From positions 1 through 64,000 of the forward strand of contig JAHZGF010000013.1 of NCBI GenBank assembly GCA_019420945.1: a stretch of 64,000 nucleotides of DNA, written 5' to 3'. This stretch comes from Clostridiales bacterium (GTDB taxonomy: Bacteria; Bacillota; Clostridia; Oscillospirales; Oscillospiraceae). The position numbers were made by a program, and so were the translations under genes. Position 1 is the first letter of the stretch. Each line of letters opens with the position of its first letter. The notes under the pieces are model-generated. The model was not told where the DNA came from. It was given only the letters and a program-made list of their open reading frames with translations, and did not search any database. Shown here one piece after another: positions 59,814 through 64,000 of the stretch.

Positions 59814-60415
59814 CTAAAATCAAGATTTGCGGTCTGAGCCGGGAACGTGATATTGATTATGTCAATCAATACCTCCCAGATTACGCCGGATTTATCCTCA
59901 ACGTCCCCCGAAGCCGCCGCAGCCTCTCCCCGGAGAAGGCGGAAGGATTGGTACGGTTGCTGAACCCGGGTATTCAGGCCGTGGGAGTTTTGGTGAATCA
60001 ACCCCTGGATTTTGCCATAGAACTGCTCAAACTGGGCTTTCTTGACGTTCTGCAGCTCCATGGCAGCGAGGATGAGGACTACATACAGGCTCTAAAAGCG
60101 GCTACTGGCCGTCCGGTGTGGAAGGCTTTTCAAGTCAAAAGTCAGTCTGACTTGGATGCGGCCCGGACCTGCAGCGCCGACCAGATCATTCTTGACAGCG
60201 GCCAGGGTTCCGGCCAGTGCTTCGATTGGGAGCTGCTTCAGGATTTTAACCGGCCCTATTTTCTGGCCGGTGGGCTTGGGCCGCAAAATGTGGTCAAAGC
60301 TATTAAGCAGCTGCACCCTTATGGGATCGATCTCTCCAGCGGCATTGAAACCGATGGAGTGAAAGATAAAGGTAAACTATCTTCTGTCATCGCTTCGGTG
60401 CGGAAGATAAAATGA
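59810..60415 (+). CDS. trpF: Phosphoribosylanthranilate isomerase
   Basis: TrpF performs the Amadori rearrangement before TrpC. The catalytic Cys is in KIKICGLSRERD, the catalytic Asp in ILDSGQGSG, and the phosphate loop in DLSSGIETDGVKD. 201 residues, normal. Overlaps trpC by 4 bp and is followed by the transaldolase-like gene after 19 bp. Confidence 0.95.
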   Translation: MTKIKICGLSRERDIDYVNQYLPDYAGFILNVPRSRRSLSPEKAEGLVRLLNPGIQAVGVLVNQPLDFAIELLKLGFLDVLQLHGSEDEDYIQALKAATGRPVWKAFQVKSQSDLDAARTCSADQIILDSGQGSGQCFDWELLQDFNRPYFLAGGLGPQNVVKAIKQLHPYGIDLSSGIETDGVKDKGKLSSVIASVRKIK

Positions 60416-60434
60416 AAGGAAAAGGTGAATTAGC

Positions 60435-61094
60435 ATGAAACTGTTCCTGGACACCGCCAATGTGGATGAGATCCGCAAGGCCAATGAGATGGGCGTCATT
60501 TGTGGCGTCACCACCAACCCCAGCCTGATCGCCAAGGAGGGCCGCGACTACGCCGAGGCTCTGAAGGAGATCTGCTCCATCGTGGACGGCCCCATCTCCG
60601 GTGAGGTCAAGGCTACCACTGAGGACGCTGAGGGCATGATTAAGGAAGGCCGCGAGATCTACGCCATTGATCCCAAGCATATGGTCGTTAAAATCCCCAT
60701 GACTGCCGAGGGCCTGAAGGCCATCAAGGTGCTGTCTGCTGAGGGCATCCCCACCAACTGCACTCTGATCTTCAGCACCAACCAGGCTCTGCTGGCCGCC
60801 CGGGCCGGCGCCACCTATGTCAGCCCCTTCATTGGTCGTCTGGACGACATCAATGAGGACGGTCTGGCCCTCATCGAGGACATTGCCAACGTCTTTGCCC
60901 TGTATGATGACATCCACACCGAGATTATCTCCGCCTCCGTCCGCAACACCAGCCACGTGCTGGGCTGCGCCCGCGCCGGCGCCGATATCGCCACCGTTCC
61001 CTTCAAGGTCATCGAGCAGATGTGCAAGCATCCCCTGACCGACTCCGGTATCATCAAGTTCCAGGAGGACTACCGCAAGGTGTTCGGTGACTGA
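60435..61094 (+). CDS. fsa: Transaldolase / fructose-6-phosphate aldolase family protein
   Basis: A 219-residue protein of the short transaldolase (TalB-like/FSA) subfamily. The Schiff-base lysine is K86 in VVKIPMT; other motifs are [45 protein letters not shown]. Members of this size are either true transaldolases or fructose-6-phosphate aldolases, and sequence alone does not decide. It is set between trpF and trpB. Its codon use is much more biased to C/G-ending preferred codons than its trp neighbours, like a highly expressed gene. A transaldolase could influence erythrose-4-phosphate, a precursor of chorismate; this link is inferred. Confidence 0.88.
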   Translation: MKLFLDTANVDEIRKANEMGVICGVTTNPSLIAKEGRDYAEALKEICSIVDGPISGEVKATTEDAEGMIKEGREIYAIDPKHMVVKIPMTAEGLKAIKVLSAEGIPTNCTLIFSTNQALLAARAGATYVSPFIGRLDDINEDGLALIEDIANVFALYDDIHTEIISASVRNTSHVLGCARAGADIATVPFKVIEQMCKHPLTDSGIIKFQEDYRKVFGD

Positions 61095-61119
61095 GTTTCA
61101 CCTCAACCTGTCTTATCCA

Positions 61120-61154
61120 CTTCCCGCCAGAACCCTTGTGGTTTTGGCGGGAAG
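61120..61154 (+). other. Hairpin between fsa and trpB
   Basis: CTTCCCGCCAGAACC / GGTTTTGGCGGGAAG, a 15-bp stem with one G-U pair and a 5-nt loop. It is followed by CCAAAA, not a T-run, so a processing or mRNA-stability site is more likely than a terminator. Confidence 0.6.
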
Positions 61155-61198
61155 CCAAAATACATCAACACATGAAATCGTTAAAGGAGCGAGCCACC

Positions 61199-62383
61199 AT
61201 GTCCCACGGACGATTTGGCATCCACGGCGGCCAGTACATCCCAGAAACTTTGATGAACGCTGTCTTAGAGCTGGAGGAGGCCTACAATTTCTATAAAGAC
61301 GATCCAGCCTTTCAGGCGGAGTTGGATGAGCTGTACCGCAGCTATGCCGGTCGTCCCTCTCTGCTGTACTATGCCGAAAAAATGACAAAAGATCTTGGCG
61401 GTGCAAAGATCTATCTCAAGCGCGAAGATCTGAACCATACCGGTGCCCATAAGATCAACAATGCTCTAGGCCAGGCACTGTTGGCAAAAAAAATGGGCAA
61501 AACCCGACTCATTGCCGAAACCGGCGCCGGACAACACGGAGTGGCCACCGCCACAGTGGCAGCTTTTCTGGGCATGGAGTGCGAGGTTTACATGGGGCGG
61601 CTGGACATGGAGCGCCAAGCCTTGAATGTCTACCGAATGCGTCTGATGGGTACCACCGTCCACGGGGTAGACACCGGCACCGCCACCCTGAAAGACGCGG
61701 TCAGTGAATGCTTCCGGGAGTGGACCAGTCGGATCAGCGACACCCACTACCTGCTGGGCTCCTGTATGGGCCCCCACCCCTTCCCCACCATCGTCCGGGA
61801 TTTCCAGGCGGTGATCTCCAAAGAGATCAAGAACCGGATGTTGTCCCAGGAGGGCAAGCTGCCCGACGCAGTCATCGCCTGCGTGGGCGGCGGCAGCAAC
61901 GCCATCGGCTCCTTCTACCATTTTATTGACGATCCCCAGGTCAAGCTCATCGGCTGCGAGGCGGCAGGCCGGGGCATCGACACCTTTGAAACCGCCGCCA
62001 CCATGAACACAGGCCGACTGGGCATCTTCCACGGCATGAAGAGCTACTTCTGCCAGGACGAGTACGGACAGATCGCCCCGGTCTACTCCATCTCCGCCGG
62101 ACTGGACTATCCGGGCATTGGCCCGGAACACGCCTGGCTCCACGACATCGGCCGGGCGGAGTATGTCCCTGTCACCGACGAAGAGGCGGTACAGGCCTTT
62201 GAATACCTGTCCCGCACCGAGGGCATTATCCCCGCCATTGAATCCGCCCATGCAGTGGCTTATGCCCTGAAACTGGCCCCTACGATGCAAAGAGACCAGA
62301 GTATTGTCATCACCTTGTCGGGCCGGGGTGACAAAGACGTGGCCGCCATTGCCCGGTACAGAGGGGAGGATCTCCATGATTAA
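61199..62383 (+). CDS. trpB: Tryptophan synthase beta subunit
   Basis: TrpB condenses indole and serine with PLP. The PLP lysine is in [15 protein letters not shown], the phosphate-binding loop is [11 protein letters not shown], and the [13 protein letters not shown] region carries the catalytic Glu. Start ATG 61199 has AAAGGAG upstream; 394 residues, TrpB1 type. Overlaps trpA by 8 bp. Confidence 0.97.
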   Translation: MSHGRFGIHGGQYIPETLMNAVLELEEAYNFYKDDPAFQAELDELYRSYAGRPSLLYYAEKMTKDLGGAKIYLKREDLNHTGAHKINNALGQALLAKKMGKTRLIAETGAGQHGVATATVAAFLGMECEVYMGRLDMERQALNVYRMRLMGTTVHGVDTGTATLKDAVSECFREWTSRISDTHYLLGSCMGPHPFPTIVRDFQAVISKEIKNRMLSQEGKLPDAVIACVGGGSNAIGSFYHFIDDPQVKLIGCEAAGRGIDTFETAATMNTGRLGIFHGMKSYFCQDEYGQIAPVYSISAGLDYPGIGPEHAWLHDIGRAEYVPVTDEEAVQAFEYLSRTEGIIPAIESAHAVAYALKLAPTMQRDQSIVITLSGRGDKDVAAIARYRGEDLHD

Positions 62384-63146
62384 AATTGCAGACGCCTTCC
62401 GATCTGGAAAAGCCTTTATTCCTTTTCTTACCTGCGGAGACCCGGATCTGGAGACCACCGAAGCCCTGGTAAAGGCCATGGCAGAAGCTGGGGCAGATTT
62501 AATTGAACTGGGCATCCCCTTCTCCGACCCTACTGCCGAGGGTCCTGTCATTCAGGAAGCTAATCTGCGGGCATTAAATGCCGGCACCACCACCGATAAA
62601 GTGTTTGACCTGGTGAGACGGCTGCGGCAGAGTATCACCATCCCCATGGTGTTTATGACCTATGCCAACGTGGTGTTTTCCTACGGCTCCGATAAATTTC
62701 TCTCTCAGGCCGCTGAGGCAGGCATTCAGGGACTGATTCTGCCAGATGTCCCCTTTGAGGAAAAGTCGGAGTTTGAACCGCTGTGTGCCAAATACGGTCT
62801 GGAACTGATAAGCATGATCGCTCCAACCTCCCAGCAGCGGATCCGGGCCATCGCCCGGGAGGCCAAGGGCTTTGTTTACTGCGTGTCCTCTCTGGGTGTC
62901 ACCGGAGTGCGGACCAATATTACCACAGACATTCGCAGCATGGTGGCCCTGGTAAAAGAGACCAAGGATATTCCCACCGCCGTGGGTTTCGGCATCTCAA
63001 CTCCGGAACAGGCAAAGGACATGGCCCATAAGGCCGACGGGGTCATCGTTGGCAGCGCCATTGTGAAGCTGATCGCCCAGTATGGTCGAGACAGCATCGA
63101 GCCGGTAGCAGAGTATGTGCGGATTATGAAGCAAGCCATGGAATAA
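62376..63146 (+). CDS. trpA: Tryptophan synthase alpha subunit
   Basis: TrpA splits indole-3-glycerol phosphate and channels indole to TrpB. The catalytic Glu is in [19 protein letters not shown] and the Asp in [11 protein letters not shown]. Start ATG 62376 has GGGGAGGA upstream, giving 256 residues, and overlaps the end of trpB. Last gene of the trp operon. Confidence 0.96.
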   Translation: MIKIADAFRSGKAFIPFLTCGDPDLETTEALVKAMAEAGADLIELGIPFSDPTAEGPVIQEANLRALNAGTTTDKVFDLVRRLRQSITIPMVFMTYANVVFSYGSDKFLSQAAEAGIQGLILPDVPFEEKSEFEPLCAKYGLELISMIAPTSQQRIRAIAREAKGFVYCVSSLGVTGVRTNITTDIRSMVALVKETKDIPTAVGFGISTPEQAKDMAHKADGVIVGSAIVKLIAQYGRDSIEPVAEYVRIMKQAME

Positions 63147-63155
63147 TCACCTTTA

Positions 63156-63206
63156 AAAATAAATGATGTCTGGTCAAAGAATGTTGACCAGGCATCATTT
63201 ATTTTA
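63156..63206. terminator. Bidirectional terminator between trpA and GNAT gene
   Basis: AAATAAATGATGTCTGGTCAA / TTGACCAGGCATCATTTATTTT, a stem of about 20 bp with one G-T pair, A-rich before and T-rich after, between convergent genes. Confidence 0.93.
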
Positions 63207-63224
63207 GATAGAATCCAGTCATGC

Positions 63225-63725
63225 TCACCTTTCGGTTCGCTCTAATATCATCCGAAGCTCCGTCTGCTCTGTTCCCATCAGAATCTTTTTCTCCATACCA
63301 TCGAAACGAAACCCATATTTCTCATAGAAGCGAATGGCCCTATCATTGCCTTGCAGTACCCACAGCACAATTTTTTGATAATTTGATAACTGTTCCACGG
63401 CAGCATTCATCAGATGATAGCCCACTTTTTCTCCCTGGTATTGGGTCAAAACATAAATTGCGTATATTTCTCCCACTTTCAGATTATCTTCATCCCGATA
63501 GGGTCCATAACCGACCAATCCGATCACTTGATTGTCAACCAAAGCAATCATAGCATGATTTTTCTGTGCTGCTGCTATTTTTACGCCTTTTTCTACCGTA
63601 ATTTGATTCAAATATTCCTGGTCAATCAGCCCAGTATAAGTCTCATGCCAACTCTGGCAAAGCACAAATCCCATTCCGTTTATCTCTTCCTGGGTTTCCA
63701 ATTGCTTGATCATAAATGTTTCCAT
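63225..63725 (-). CDS. GNAT family N-acetyltransferase
   Basis: A 166-residue GNAT acetyltransferase. The acetyl-CoA-binding motif A is seen as VGEIYAIYVLTQYQGEKVGYHLMNAAVEQL (Q/R-x-x-G-x-G/A variant QGEKVG), with the C-terminal IRFYEKYGFRFDGMEKKI typical of the fold. AT-richer than its neighbours, with many Ile, Lys and AAA/ATT codons, so it could be a later arrival. Substrate unknown. Confidence 0.88.
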   Translation of the reverse strand: METFMIKQLETQEEINGMGFVLCQSWHETYTGLIDQEYLNQITVEKGVKIAAAQKNHAMIALVDNQVIGLVGYGPYRDEDNLKVGEIYAIYVLTQYQGEKVGYHLMNAAVEQLSNYQKIVLWVLQGNDRAIRFYEKYGFRFDGMEKKILMGTEQTELRMILERTER

Positions 63726-63764
63726 GCAAATCCCCTACTTGTATGCACCTGTATACAGATATCG

Positions 63765-63789
63765 CCTGCCGGAGAAATCCGGCAGGCGA
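63765..63789 (-). terminator. Hairpin after the LCP-family gene
   Basis: GCCTGCCGGA / TCCGGCAGGC with a 5-nt loop lies 14 bp after the stop at 63803. No strong T-run follows on the minus strand. Confidence 0.5.
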
Positions 63790-63802
63790 TATTGTCATAT
63801 TG

Positions 63803-64000
63803 TCAGTTTGCGGCGTCCATACCATGTTCAGCTGCAGGGGTATCGCTGTACAGCCAATCCTGCAAGTGCTGCTGTGCGGCATCCCAATCCAACACCAGGA
63901 CAGACATACCATCGATCTTTTCATCGGTGTACTCATCGTCCTGAGGCAGACGATAACTCTGCAGATTGTCGATGCCCATGTTATAGAACTCAGTACCGAT
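63803..64000 (-). CDS. C-terminal end of a probable LytR-CpsA-Psr family protein (partial)
   Basis: The last 65 residues of a protein that continues beyond the window edge, in frame to base 64000. The text INLQSYRLP-like segment (GIDNLQSYRLPQDDEYTDEKIDGMSVLVLDWDAAQQHLQDWLY) resembles the C-terminal end of LCP-domain proteins, which attach teichoic acids and other glycopolymers to peptidoglycan. Only the tail is visible, so the family call is tentative. Confidence 0.55.
   Translation of the reverse strand: MGTEFYNMGIDNLQSYRLPQDDEYTDEKIDGMSVLVLDWDAAQQHLQDWLYSDTPAAEHGMDAAN

Noticed and set aside
59022..60415. Possible TrpC-TrpF fusion
   Set aside because: The two genes overlap by 4 bp in different frames with a separate stop and start; they are distinct proteins.

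Overview
The window is a contiguous, gene-dense piece of a chromosome from a spore-forming, GC-rich member of the Clostridia, most likely of the Oscillospiraceae (Flavonifractor/Oscillibacter/Pseudoflavonifractor-like; this is inferred from gene content and style, not from a search). The pointers are a PolC-type DNA polymerase, sporulation genes spoIIGA-sigE-sigG and a YlmC/YmxH protein, strong AAGGAGG ribosome binding sites, SAM-I, T-box and yybP-ykoY RNA elements, and the rpmG-secE-nusG-rplKA-rplJL block. I saw no insertion sequence, phage gene, CRISPR array, tRNA or rRNA. GC-rich codon use gives many long antisense ORFs, which I treat as shadows.

Layout. 97-6802 (minus): a compact histidine operon hisZ-G-D-B-H-A-F-I-E with mostly 1-4 bp overlaps; the last gene is a tandem HisE. 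6928-17539 (minus): pyrH, frr, uppS, cdsA, dxr, rseP, ispG, polC. 17799-18815: a lone crotonase-fold protein resembling 6-oxocamphor hydrolase. 19049-20785: rpsB-tsf. 21004-23771: spoIIGA-sigE-sigG-ylmC. 23912-26522 (minus): DUF951, hisC, a P-loop kinase and a radical SAM protein. 26645-33413: an S1-domain protein, rarA, glyA, nth, queH, a Nudix hydrolase, a YgjP-type metallopeptidase and ruvX. 33482-37226 (plus): rpmG-secE-nusG-rplK-rplA, then rplJ-rplL behind an L10 leader. 37315-43474 (minus): a nitroreductase and a five-gene dlt-like cluster. 43730-46324: a P-type cation ATPase under a yybP-ykoY riboswitch. 46679-49579 (minus): coaX, and metK-nitrilase under a SAM-I riboswitch. 49868-55429 (plus): fatty acid synthesis operon acpP-fabD-fabG-fabF-fabZ-accDA. 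55492-63146 (plus): T-box-controlled trpE-G-D-C-F-fsa-B-A. The right end has a GNAT acetyltransferase and the C-terminus of a probable LytR-CpsA-Psr protein.

Most notable. (1) The dlt-like cluster has a DltA-like adenylating enzyme, carrier protein, DltB-like MBOAT and an SGNH protein in the DltD place, plus a fold-type-III PLP decarboxylase. By analogy with BtrJ/BtrK and exosortase-A-associated ligase/decarboxylase pairs, I propose that it loads an amino acid on the carrier, decarboxylates it there and puts the resulting omega-amino acyl group on a cell-surface polymer. (2) An 18-bp palindrome lies at the same position, over the -10 region, in two promoters 20 kb apart, one for the his operon and one for the DUF951-hisC operon. 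This is strong internal evidence for a histidine regulon, and it draws the radical SAM and kinase genes in. (3) The tandem HisE, the OCH-like hydrolase, the transaldolase-like gene inside the trp operon and the fused AccD-AccA are further points of interest.
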